Assembly (NCBI GenBank): GCA_016744795.1
Contig: JADGDR010000002.1
Coordinates: 112,548 to 176,547 of the forward strand
Direction: 5' to 3'
DNA length: 64,000 nucleotides
DNA from: Sulfurospirillum sp.
GTDB lineage: Bacteria > Campylobacterota > Campylobacteria > Campylobacterales > Sulfurospirillaceae
The notes below the pieces were generated by a model, which did not search any database, had not been told where the DNA came from, and saw only the letters and a program-made list of their open reading frames with translations. The translations under genes were made by a program, and so were the position numbers. Shown piece after piece: positions 26,738 through 34,106 of this stretch. The first letter of the stretch is position 1. Every line of letters starts with the position of its first letter.

Positions 26738-27502
26738 ATGGATTTAGGAACCGTTGTTGGTTTAGTACTTACGTTAGCACTTCTTTTTGGTGCGATGGCG
26801 ATGGGTGTTGGTATCGGTCCTTATATTGATATACCATCAGTTTTGATTGTTTTTGGCGGTACAACAGGTGTTCTTTTAGTTGGCTTTAAAATGGAACAGA
26901 TGAAGAGTTTATCTAAGATTTTTATGATTGCAATAAAACCTCCGCAAGAAGACGTTCCTGCTCTTATTACAAAAATGGTTGATTACTCTACGAAAGCAAG
27001 ACGTGATGGTATCCTTGCTCTTGAAGCAGATGCAAATAGTGAAGAGAATGCATTTTTAAAAAAGGGACTATCCATGGCGGTAGATGGCAATGAACCTGAT
27101 ACTATAAGAGATTTGCTTGAAATAGATATGGATCAAACTAGTGAACGTCATAAAGGTAATGCACAAATATTTGCTCAAATGGGTGGTTTTTCTGGTGCTA
27201 TGGGTATGATTGGTACTCTTATTGGACTTGTTGCAATGCTTTTAAATATGGCCGACCCTTCAGCAATTGGTCCAGCAATGGCAGTTGCTTTACTTACTAC
27301 AATGTATGGTGCTATGATAGGGAATATTGTTGGTGCTCCAGTTGCAAATATACTTGAGATTAGAGATGGTGATGAAACTTTAGCTAAAACTCTTATACTT
27401 GAAGGTATTATGGCAATACAAGCAGGAGATAATCCAAGAACTTTAGAGGGTAAATTGTTATCATTCTTACCACCTAAAGAGAGAAATTCTCAGTTTGACT
27501 AG
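26738..27502 (+). CDS. motA: Flagellar motor stator protein MotA
   Basis: MotA surrounds MotB in the stator and converts ion flow into torque on FliG. This 254-residue protein has four hydrophobic segments, the IDIPSVLIVFGGTTGVLL segment, a large cytosolic loop with the conserved Arg/Glu region (about 85-130), and the AQMGGFSGAMGMIGTLIGLVAML helix with MAVALLTTMYGAMIGN. It lies 8 bases before motB. A sigma28-like site lies upstream. Confidence 0.96.
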   Translation: MDLGTVVGLVLTLALLFGAMAMGVGIGPYIDIPSVLIVFGGTTGVLLVGFKMEQMKSLSKIFMIAIKPPQEDVPALITKMVDYSTKARRDGILALEADANSEENAFLKKGLSMAVDGNEPDTIRDLLEIDMDQTSERHKGNAQIFAQMGGFSGAMGMIGTLIGLVAMLLNMADPSAIGPAMAVALLTTMYGAMIGNIVGAPVANILEIRDGDETLAKTLILEGIMAIQAGDNPRTLEGKLLSFLPPKERNSQFD

Positions 27503-27510
27503 GATAAATC

Positions 27511-28296
27511 ATGGCTAAGAAAAAATGTCCAGATTGTCCAAAATGTATGCCTGCCTGGCTAGCTGCTTTTGGAGATTTGATGTCACTTCTTTTATGTTTT
27601 TTCGTACTTCTTTTATCTATGTCAACTATGGATGCAAAAAAGATTCAAGAAGCTATTGGTTCACTTGCAGGTGCTTTAAGCGTACTTGAGGGTGGGACAA
27701 AAACTGAGATAAGTCGTGAACGTCAACAACAAGCAACTCCAATTGAAACAAGCGAAGAGACTTCAAATAGAGTTGTAACAACTCAACTTAAAAAAGCAAT
27801 AACAGAAATAAATGAAATGTTAAAAACATCTGGTGGACCTGAGATACAAGTAGAAGAGGCTGAAGATGGTTTTATTATTAGACTTCCTGGTGGACTTCTT
27901 TTTAAATCAGGATCTGCAGTTATACAAAATGATGATGCTATTTTATTTTTAAAACGCATAGCTCTTATAGTGAAAAAACTACCTGAAAATCTGCATTTAA
28001 AAGCAAGAGGTCATACTGATATAAATCCCCCTGATAGTTCTAGCCCTTTTAAAGATAATTGGGAACTTTCAACTGCAAGAGCAGTTAGTGTTGTAAAAGA
28101 GTTGATAAAAAATAGAATTGATCCAAGAAAGATATCTGCTTCTGGTAAGGCAGAGTTTGATCCAATTGCGTCAAATGCTACTGAAGAAGGAAGAGCAAAG
28201 AATAGAAGAGTAGAACTCCACTTTTTCTCAATAGATAGTAGCACAAAAGATAAAGCACAACAAAGTGTACTTGATACTTCATCAAAGGCTGAGTAA
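27511..28296 (+). CDS. motB: Flagellar motor stator protein MotB
   Basis: This 261-residue stator subunit is anchored to peptidoglycan. Its single membrane helix (about 15-40) carries the proton-binding Asp22 in AAFGDLMSLL. The periplasmic OmpA-like domain (about 120-245) has the GHTDINPP and ELSTARAVSVVKELI blocks and ends in AKNRRVELHF. Two CxxC-like cysteines (CPDCPKC) sit before the helix. It follows motA and is immediately followed by the TTG start of fliP. Confidence 0.96.
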   Translation: MAKKKCPDCPKCMPAWLAAFGDLMSLLLCFFVLLLSMSTMDAKKIQEAIGSLAGALSVLEGGTKTEISRERQQQATPIETSEETSNRVVTTQLKKAITEINEMLKTSGGPEIQVEEAEDGFIIRLPGGLLFKSGSAVIQNDDAILFLKRIALIVKKLPENLHLKARGHTDINPPDSSSPFKDNWELSTARAVSVVKELIKNRIDPRKISASGKAEFDPIASNATEEGRAKNRRVELHFFSIDSSTKDKAQQSVLDTSSKAE

Positions 28297-29031
28297 TTGA
28301 AGAAATTTTTAGTACTGTTTCTACTTCTTAGTACCAACTTATTAGTTGGTGCTGATGCTATTCCAACAGTTAATTTAAGCCTTAGTGCTCCTGCGTCTCC
28401 AGAACAGTTAGTAACTAGCCTTAACTTATTGGTTGTCCTTACAATACTTGTTTTAGCACCTTCTATGATATTTATTGGAACTAGTTTTTTAAGACTTATA
28501 GTTGTGTTTTCATTTTTAAGACAAGCTCTTGGAACTCAACAGATGCCTCCAAATCAAGTTTTAGTTTCTCTTGCACTTGTATTGACATTTTTCATAATGG
28601 AACCTATAGCAAGAAATTCTTATGATATAGCAGTAAAACCATATCTTGCACAAGAGATAGGTTATCAAGAAGCATTTGAAAAAGGTGTTCAGCCTTTTAA
28701 AGCTTTTATGGTGAGAAACACAAGAGAAAAAGACTTGGCTCTTTTTTTTAGGATAAGAAAGCTAGATAACCCACAAAATATAGAAGATGTACCTTTGACA
28801 GTAGCAGTTCCTGCATTTATAATTAGTGAGCTTAAAACTGCCTTTCAAATAGGGTTTTTACTATTTCTTCCTTTTTTAGTTATTGATATGGTTGTTGCCT
28901 CAGTGTTAATGAGTATGGGGATGATGATGTTACCCCCAGTTATGATCTCTTTACCATTTAAGTTATTAGTTTTTGTATTAGTTGATGGATGGAACTTACT
29001 TATTGGTAGTTTAGTCTCTAGTTTTCATTAA
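28297..29031 (+). CDS. fliP: Flagellar type III export protein FliP
   Basis: FliP forms the core of the FliPQR export gate at the flagellar base. The 244-residue protein has a cleavable signal peptide (about 1-20), four hydrophobic segments and the family blocks TSFLRLIVVFSFLRQALGTQQMPPNQVLV (about 65-93) and MGMMMLPPVMISLPFKLLVFVLVDGWNLL (about 208-236). It starts with TTG directly after the motB stop. Its neighbour to the right converges with a 2-base gap. Confidence 0.96.
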   Translation: MKKFLVLFLLLSTNLLVGADAIPTVNLSLSAPASPEQLVTSLNLLVVLTILVLAPSMIFIGTSFLRLIVVFSFLRQALGTQQMPPNQVLVSLALVLTFFIMEPIARNSYDIAVKPYLAQEIGYQEAFEKGVQPFKAFMVRNTREKDLALFFRIRKLDNPQNIEDVPLTVAVPAFIISELKTAFQIGFLLFLPFLVIDMVVASVLMSMGMMMLPPVMISLPFKLLVFVLVDGWNLLIGSLVSSFH

Positions 29032-29033
29032 AT

Positions 29034-30398
29034 TTACATTTTTAAAGGAGATATTAACAACATAATTCCTAAAGAAAGTATAAAAATAATAGCAAAATAT
29101 TCTATTATATTAAGAAGATTTTTATATTTATTTGTTATATTTACATGTAAATACTGAGCAAAAACAGAACTAATAAAAATAACACTCCCCATTCCTAATG
29201 CCATAGCAAAAGCACTGAGAAAACCAATTATATAATTGCCTAATGTGAAGGTGAGAATAAAAATAACAACAGTTCCAGCACAAGGAACAATGCCAGCAGC
29301 AATTGCAATTCCCCAATCTTTTTTTGTTGAAGAACAAGCATGACAAGAACAGCAATGGGTATGTTTATTATTGGAGTATTTTTTATATAGCATAAAAAGA
29401 GCTATTCCTATAATAATAGTAGCACTAATATAGCTTGTATATATACTTATGTCGCTAAGAACTTTACTAATAAATGTTTTAATTATATACATACTTGTCA
29501 TAACTAATACAAAAGCACTAAGCACATGAATTATGCCTATACGAAAAGAGAATATTAGAGCTTTATACCAATTTCCACCATTTGCTAAAAAGTAACTACT
29601 AACAAGTGTTTTTCCATGTCCTGGTCCTAAGGCATGAAAGAAACCGTAAAGAAAAGAGAAACCAAGTAAAACAAACATTTTTTTAAATGAGTTTTCATTT
29701 TTCATACTTTGGAGTGAAGTTTTTATGCTATTAGTATATTTTGATAATATTTTTTTTAGTGAATTAAAGTAACTGTTTTCTTCAACTTTTTGCTGAGAAT
29801 CCATTTTTGGTGTGATATCTAAGAGCTTTTTTTTATGCACTATAGCTTCTTTTGAAATCTTGTAAAAAGCAACTTGGGTATTTATATTTGGAATTAAATA
29901 TAAAGAGTTATATAGTGTTAATTTTTTTGCTTGTAAAATTCTGAAATCGAAAAAGCCTTCATTATCTTTTAAGGATATTTTAATTGTTCTATTTTCAATT
30001 AGTTCTAATAAACAATCTATATGAAAATTGAAAATGAATTGTCTGTTTTTGTAATGAATTTCATGTTTTTTTACTTTAAATTTTAAACTTATTTCTTTTG
30101 AATTATCATAAAATGAAATTTTAGTAAGAAATTTTTTTGGTTTTATATACTCTACAAGAGTTTTTTCTATCTCTTGAATTTCTAAATTATCAAATCTATC
30201 ATTTGCATTTTCGTCATAACTAGCTAAGAGTTGTTTTGTAAATTCTTTAGAAAAAATCCACTCAATATCTAAACCTTGTAGATTTTTATCTTTAATATTA
30301 AAGTCTATTTTTGAGTGTATTTTAGGTGTATATAAAGAACATAAAGCACAAGCATTTAAAAAAATAGGGAGAAAAATCAATAATATAATTTTTCTCAA
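29034..30398 (-). CDS. DUF1007-NicO/RcnA fusion metal transporter
   Basis: This 454-residue fusion has a lipobox-like start (LNAC, Cys17), a periplasmic DUF1007 domain (about 28-200; the W-F-KEF pattern and an EF-hand-like DENANDRFDNLEI are visible), and six to seven C-terminal helices of the NicO/RcnA family with HALGPGHGKT (about 257-266), a cytosolic His/Cys-rich loop (HTHCCSCHAC) and GIVPCAGTVVIF. NicO proteins move Ni, Co or other divalent metals. Placed 3 bases after a ZnuA-like gene and close to a Fur-family gene, it may take part in zinc handling here; direction and metal are inference. Confidence 0.85.
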   Translation of the reverse strand: MRKIILLIFLPIFLNACALCSLYTPKIHSKIDFNIKDKNLQGLDIEWIFSKEFTKQLLASYDENANDRFDNLEIQEIEKTLVEYIKPKKFLTKISFYDNSKEISLKFKVKKHEIHYKNRQFIFNFHIDCLLELIENRTIKISLKDNEGFFDFRILQAKKLTLYNSLYLIPNINTQVAFYKISKEAIVHKKKLLDITPKMDSQQKVEENSYFNSLKKILSKYTNSIKTSLQSMKNENSFKKMFVLLGFSFLYGFFHALGPGHGKTLVSSYFLANGGNWYKALIFSFRIGIIHVLSAFVLVMTSMYIIKTFISKVLSDISIYTSYISATIIIGIALFMLYKKYSNNKHTHCCSCHACSSTKKDWGIAIAAGIVPCAGTVVIFILTFTLGNYIIGFLSAFAMALGMGSVIFISSVFAQYLHVNITNKYKNLLNIIEYFAIIFILSLGIMLLISPLKM

Positions 30399-30401
30399 TT
30401 T

Positions 30402-31250
30402 TTAATCTTTTTTATTAGCAATAGCTTTTGCAAAAGTTTCTAAATTTTGACTCCAGTTTTTATTTAAAGGGCTTATTTTTATTACAGGAATTTTTAATTC
30501 ATTTGCTAATTGTAAAGCTAAGGCATCAGAAAATTCTGGTGAAGTAAAAATGACATTTACTTTTTCCTCTTTAGCTTCTTCTACAAGGTGTTTTAACTCT
30601 TTAGGTTTTGGATTTTTACCCTCAACTTCTATGGCAACTTGGATTAGATTATAATCTTTTGCAAAGTAGCCCCAAGATGGATGAAAAACCATAAATTTTC
30701 TATTTTTTTGATTTAAAATAGTTTTAATTTTTTTATCTGTAGCATCTATATGTTGTAAAAATTTATCTAGATTTGTTTTATAGTAATTTTCATTTGCAAT
30801 ATCTAATTTTATTAATGAATTATATATATTTTTAGCTATTATTCTTACATTTTTTGGGCTTGTCCAAATATGTGGATCTTTGTTTTCATGGTCCTCATCA
30901 TGGTTACTATGATTATGTCCATGTTCCACCATATCTATTTTTTTTATACCTTTGCTTATATCAATAACTTTCATATTTTGATTTTGATTTTTAAATTTTT
31001 CTAACCAAACTTTTTCAAATTCAACCCCAATACTAAAATACACATCAGCTTTGGATATATCTTTCATTTGTGAAGGTTTAGGTTCATAAGTATGTGGAGA
31101 ATTGCCTGGTTTTATCATAAGCGTAACATCTACCTTATCTCCACCTATTGCTTCTAAAAATGTTTGTTGAGGTAGTATACTAACTACACCATTTATTTTT
31201 GCATCTAATATTGAGCATACAAATAATAAAACTAAAATAATTTTTTTCAT
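30402..31250 (-). CDS. znuA: Zinc/manganese ABC substrate-binding protein, ZnuA-like
   Basis: This 282-residue cluster A-I metal-binding protein (TroA/ZnuA family) is periplasmic. I place the start at the ATG at 31250, behind AAGGGAAATT, giving a clear signal peptide. Metal ligands are recognisable: His in SPHTYEPKPSQM, the His-rich loop HGHNHSNHDEDH (typical of zinc-binding ZnuA), HIWTSPKN, FHPSWGYFA and the acidic SPEFSD. The downstream neighbour is a NicO-type transporter, and no ZnuB or ZnuC gene is in the window. Paired operators lie in its promoter region. Confidence 0.88.
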   Translation of the reverse strand: MKKIILVLLFVCSILDAKINGVVSILPQQTFLEAIGGDKVDVTLMIKPGNSPHTYEPKPSQMKDISKADVYFSIGVEFEKVWLEKFKNQNQNMKVIDISKGIKKIDMVEHGHNHSNHDEDHENKDPHIWTSPKNVRIIAKNIYNSLIKLDIANENYYKTNLDKFLQHIDATDKKIKTILNQKNRKFMVFHPSWGYFAKDYNLIQVAIEVEGKNPKPKELKHLVEEAKEEKVNVIFTSPEFSDALALQLANELKIPVIKISPLNKNWSQNLETFAKAIANKKD

Positions 31251-31261
31251 AATTTCCCTTT

Positions 31262-31276
31262 TGCGACTAAGTTGCA
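31262..31276. promoter_or_regulatory. Fur-family operator, copy 1 (znuA side)
   Basis: TGCGACTAAGTTGCA is an imperfect 15-base palindrome located 12 bases before the znuA start. Its exact reverse complement occurs at 31313-31327. Paired palindromes between a metal uptake gene and a divergent Fur-family gene suggest an autoregulated operator. Confidence 0.72.
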
Positions 31277-31312
31277 TATAATTTGTGAAATGATATAATA
31301 TATAAACTTTAA

Positions 31313-31327
31313 TGCAACTTAGTCGCA
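31313..31327. promoter_or_regulatory. Fur-family operator, copy 2 (regulator side)
   Basis: TGCAACTTAGTCGCA is the exact reverse complement of copy 1 and lies 19 bases before the regulator's ATG, just downstream of a TATAAT at 31294-31299 that could serve the regulator. A repressor here would cover the transcription start. Confidence 0.72.
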
Positions 31328-31345
31328 TTAAATAATGGAGAACAT

Positions 31346-31714
31346 ATGGATATTGAAAACTTGGTAAAAAGAAAAAACTTAAAACTAACAACAGCAAGAA
31401 TGGAAATATTGGAAAAATTACTTCATGCAAGTAGGCCACTTTGTTACGATGAGTTAAAAAATGGTATATCTATGGATAAAGCGACTTTTTATAGAAACAT
31501 AACTAAATTTGAAGATAAAATGATAGTTAATAGCTTTGAGTCAAATGATAAAAAAAGATATTTTGAGCTTAATCAGCCATTACACGCACATTTTATCTGT
31601 GTAATATGTGATAAAATCGAGTGCATAAAAGAGCCTTTAGATTTTAATTTAAAAGGCTATAGTATTGAAAATATCATTTTAAAAGGCAAATGTAAAAAAT
31701 GCAATCAGATATAA
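31346..31714 (+). CDS. Fur-family metalloregulator, probably Zur-like
   Basis: This 122-residue DNA-binding repressor of the Fur superfamily has a winged helix (about 1-80, with TTARMEILEKL and DKATFYRNITKFE) and a short metal/dimerisation domain with HAHFICVICDKIECI (about 79-93) and the C-terminal CKKC, which form a structural zinc site. It is shorter than Fur or PerR. Divergent pairing with znuA and the shared operators suggest a zinc-sensing (Zur) role; sequence alone does not identify the metal. The ATG follows TGGAGAACAT. Its last 10 bases overlap the convergent next gene. Confidence 0.85.
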   Translation: MDIENLVKRKNLKLTTARMEILEKLLHASRPLCYDELKNGISMDKATFYRNITKFEDKMIVNSFESNDKKRYFELNQPLHAHFICVICDKIECIKEPLDFNLKGYSIENIILKGKCKKCNQI

Positions 31715-32241
31715 AGCTCAAACCTATCCATCTGTTTTAAAAGTGAATCAAACAGTTTTTTTGCATGTTCTAAAATCTTTTCATTTTGATTTTCTGCTTT
31801 TTCTAAAATTTGATCTATTGTTTTTAAGGTTCTATCATTTAGGTAGTTTTTGTTATCTTGAATATCGTTATCATCATTATCAAATTTTGGTAAATATGAA
31901 TTTATATCAAAAGCTCTATTAGTTATTTCAGTCATTGAAAAATCTTCTTCACTTTCATTGACGTTTTCAAAGTATTCCTCAATCATAGGTTTTATGGTTT
32001 CCATTGCTTTTTGAATCTCTTTTTTGTCTTGTGCATCTATGCCATTACCTTCATAATGAAAGTTATATCCATAAGAGTGTGATAAACTCATCATTAGAGT
32101 TGTTGAGTTTCCGTTTTTTTCATAAGCAACTTTTGAAGATTTTTCATCATATAGTTTCAAGTCAATCTTATCACCACTACTTGTATTCATTGAAAAACTG
32201 AAATTATTATAGTCATAACTACTTGTGTTAACATTTAGCAT
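31705..32241 (-). CDS. Uncharacterised protein with sigma28-like promoter
   Basis: This 178-residue protein is not one I recognise. It is Ser/Asn/Asp-rich, has no signal peptide or membrane helix, and divides into an N-terminal beta-rich half (about 1-75) and a C-terminal helical half with DRTLKTIDQILEKAENQNEKILEHAKKLFDSLLKQM-type heptads that could form coiled coil. It has a good ribosome site (CAGGAGAATACA) and a promoter resembling sigma28, which would tie it to flagellar late genes. No homologous family is named. Confidence 0.65.
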   Translation of the reverse strand: MLNVNTSSYDYNNFSFSMNTSSGDKIDLKLYDEKSSKVAYEKNGNSTTLMMSLSHSYGYNFHYEGNGIDAQDKKEIQKAMETIKPMIEEYFENVNESEEDFSMTEITNRAFDINSYLPKFDNDDNDIQDNKNYLNDRTLKTIDQILEKAENQNEKILEHAKKLFDSLLKQMDRFELYI

Positions 32242-32276
32242 TGTATTCTCCTGCTTATTTTATATCTATAATAAGC

Positions 32277-32303
32277 ATATCGGCAAAAGAGTATTTACAT
32301 GTA
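32277..32303 (-). promoter_or_regulatory. Candidate sigma28 promoter of the 31705-32241 gene
   Basis: On the minus strand GCCGATAT (32277-32284) is preceded, after exactly 15 bases, by TACA (32300-32303; consensus TAAA). The -10 octamer matches the FliA consensus in all but the last base. It lies about 36 bases before the gene's ATG, a sensible leader. The -35 half lies within a TACATGTA palindrome. Confidence 0.45.
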
Positions 32304-32306
32304 GAC

Positions 32307-33095
32307 TTAATCTTTCATATTCTTTTCTAATCTTTTAGCATAGAAAGATATAGGGTAAGTAAGAGCCAAGTAACCTAGTGCTAAAGGGATATAACTTTCT
32401 AGTGTAGAGTAAGTATATGCATTTACCTCTTGAGCATTCATAGTGAACTCACTTATCGATATAATAGAGAGTAAAGATGAGTCTTTTATAATCGAAGCGA
32501 ACTGACCTGTAAGTGGTGGTAAAATTCTCTTATATGCTTGTGGAAATATGATGTATATATAAGATTGTGTTGGAGTAAATCCAAGTGACTTTGCAGATTC
32601 ATACTGTCCTTTATCTATGCTATTTACTCCTGCTCTTATAATTTCACTGACATATGCTCCTGCAAACATAGAGAGAATTACAGTTCCAACTATATAGCGG
32701 TTGTCAAAGCCAAGGTTGTTTGCAAATACATAAAAAAAGATGAGTATTTGAACTAAAAGAGGAGTTCCTCGAATAATTTCTATGTAAAAACGTGAAAAAA
32801 ATCTAAGCAGTATAATCTTTGAATTTTGACCATAAGCAAATATAACACCAAGAATAAGACTAAGTATAAGAGCAAAAAATGAGATATATATTGTTACAAT
32901 AAAACCATCAATAAATTTTTGTCTATATTCGTAGATACTTTCCCAATAAAAGTCATATGAGATTGTAGTAAACATGATATAAAATAGAGTTCCAATAATG
33001 GCACACAACAGTAGAAAGTTGAAGATGTAAACACTTTTTTGAGTCTTTACATCTTTTTTTTGGTCAATTTCTTGAACGAAGAAGTCTTTTAAAAT
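32307..33095 (-). CDS. Polar amino acid ABC transporter permease
   Basis: This is an inner-membrane permease of the HisM/GlnP family (three to five helices, with EIIRGTPLLVQILIFFYV and the EAA loop region SAKSLGFTPTQSYIYIIFPQAYKRILPP). The frame is open well beyond the TTG at 33008, back to a stop at 33099-33101, and the extra residues (for example KTQKSVYIFNFLLL) look like genuine protein with the start of a membrane helix. No ATG, GTG or TTG lies in that extension; an ATT at 33095 sits 6 bases after AGGGA, so I give that as the provisional start (262 residues). It follows the binding protein gene, but no ATPase gene is nearby. Confidence 0.78.
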   Translation of the reverse strand: MLKDFFVQEIDQKKDVKTQKSVYIFNFLLLCAIIGTLFYIMFTTISYDFYWESIYEYRQKFIDGFIVTIYISFFALILSLILGVIFAYGQNSKIILLRFFSRFYIEIIRGTPLLVQILIFFYVFANNLGFDNRYIVGTVILSMFAGAYVSEIIRAGVNSIDKGQYESAKSLGFTPTQSYIYIIFPQAYKRILPPLTGQFASIIKDSSLLSIISISEFTMNAQEVNAYTYSTLESYIPLALGYLALTYPISFYAKRLEKNMKD

Positions 33096-33104
33096 AAGTT
33101 ATCC

Positions 33105-33890
33105 CTAGAAAAAGAATTTTATGCCAAGCTTGTCAAACGTTGCTCTAGCTTTACTTAGGTATTTTTGTGAGAGCTTATCAAAAGTGCCATCACTTTTTGC
33201 TTTTTTTATAAAAGCATCAACTTGGGTTTTAAGTTTAGTATTGCCTTTTTTTATTGCCATACCCCAATGCTCAGGTGAACTTTGAAATGGTTCTAGTAGA
33301 GCTACCGTTGTTTCTTTATGTTTATTCCAGTTTTTATAAATGGTAAGTTGGTCATATAAAAAAGCATCTGCTTTTTTTTGTATAACTTCTAAAACAGCAG
33401 CATTTTCTTTATCGAACACAAGAACAGTTGCTTTATTTAGGTATTTACCTGCATAAATATGACCAGTAGTACCTTTTTTGACTGCTATAACTTTACCTTT
33501 TTGATTTAAATCATTTATGTTTTTAACGCCACTTGTAGGGTTTGTTAGTATAGCTAGATTTGATTGAGCATAAGGTATAGAAAAGTCTATAGTTTTTGCA
33601 CGTTGGGCAGTGATAGTCATAGAAGAGATTATTAAATCCACTTTTTTTGTTTTTAGTGAAGGTATTAGCCCATCCCAAGTTATATTTTCTATTCTAACTT
33701 CACGACCTAAATTTTTACCTAAAGCATAAGCTAAATCAACGCTGACACCAGTTGGATTACCTTGTTTGTCACTCATCTCAAATGGGGGATATTGAAGTTC
33801 CATCCCAACTACCAATGGTTTATCGACAGCAAGTAAATGTGTCATAGTTAAAAAAAGCGTAACTAAAAGAGCGCTTATTTGTTTTAACAT
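33105..33890 (-). CDS. Amino acid ABC transporter substrate-binding protein
   Basis: This periplasmic type II binding protein (SBP_bac_3) has 261 residues from the ATG at 33890, which follows GGAGAACAGT. It has a signal peptide (about 1-21) ending near AVDKPLVVG, followed by GMELQYPPFEMSDKQGN, the ligand-site Arg/Asp region (SSMTITAQRAKTIDFSIPYAQS) and VAVKKGTTGHIYA. It transports an amino acid or related small ligand. The permease gene is 9 bases downstream; no ATPase gene is in the neighbourhood. Confidence 0.88.
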   Translation of the reverse strand: MLKQISALLVTLFLTMTHLLAVDKPLVVGMELQYPPFEMSDKQGNPTGVSVDLAYALGKNLGREVRIENITWDGLIPSLKTKKVDLIISSMTITAQRAKTIDFSIPYAQSNLAILTNPTSGVKNINDLNQKGKVIAVKKGTTGHIYAGKYLNKATVLVFDKENAAVLEVIQKKADAFLYDQLTIYKNWNKHKETTVALLEPFQSSPEHWGMAIKKGNTKLKTQVDAFIKKAKSDGTFDKLSQKYLSKARATFDKLGIKFFF

Positions 33891-33913
33891 ACTGTTCTCC
33901 TTGAAAAGTTTCA

Positions 33914-33997
33914 TTATTGTATAGTTACTTCTCTTAGGTTAAAGTAAATTATTCTATTTCTTCCACTCATTTTAGCTTTATATAGAGATTCATCACA
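33914..33997 (-). pseudogene. Remnant of a GGDEF-domain C-terminus
   Basis: A 27-codon minus-strand stretch reads CDESLYKAKMSGRNRIIYFN, then ends in TAA. This is the classic end of diguanylate cyclase domains (ADEALYxAKxxGRNRV). An in-frame TAA occurs two codons upstream and no GGDEF motif is found in the remaining gap, so it is a leftover of a deleted gene immediately upstream of the binding protein gene. It marks an old deletion or insertion boundary. Confidence 0.7.
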
Positions 33998-34106
33998 TTT
34001 TTACATTAATTGATGATTACTATTCATAGTTATTAGAAATTTTATATTTAAACTACTAGATAGTATATATTGTAGAAAAATATTTTTATTTTTAATAGAG
34101 TTCCTT

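Noticed and set aside
31251..31439. Longer N-terminus for the ZnuA-like protein
   Set aside because: It would cross the operators and the divergent regulator gene; the ATG at 31250 has a good ribosome site and signal peptide.
34000..34106. A hidden small gene or RNA in the gap before the YgiQ gene end
   Set aside because: Apart from the GGDEF remnant to its left, the stretch is plain AT-rich DNA without hairpin, ribosome site or open frame of note.
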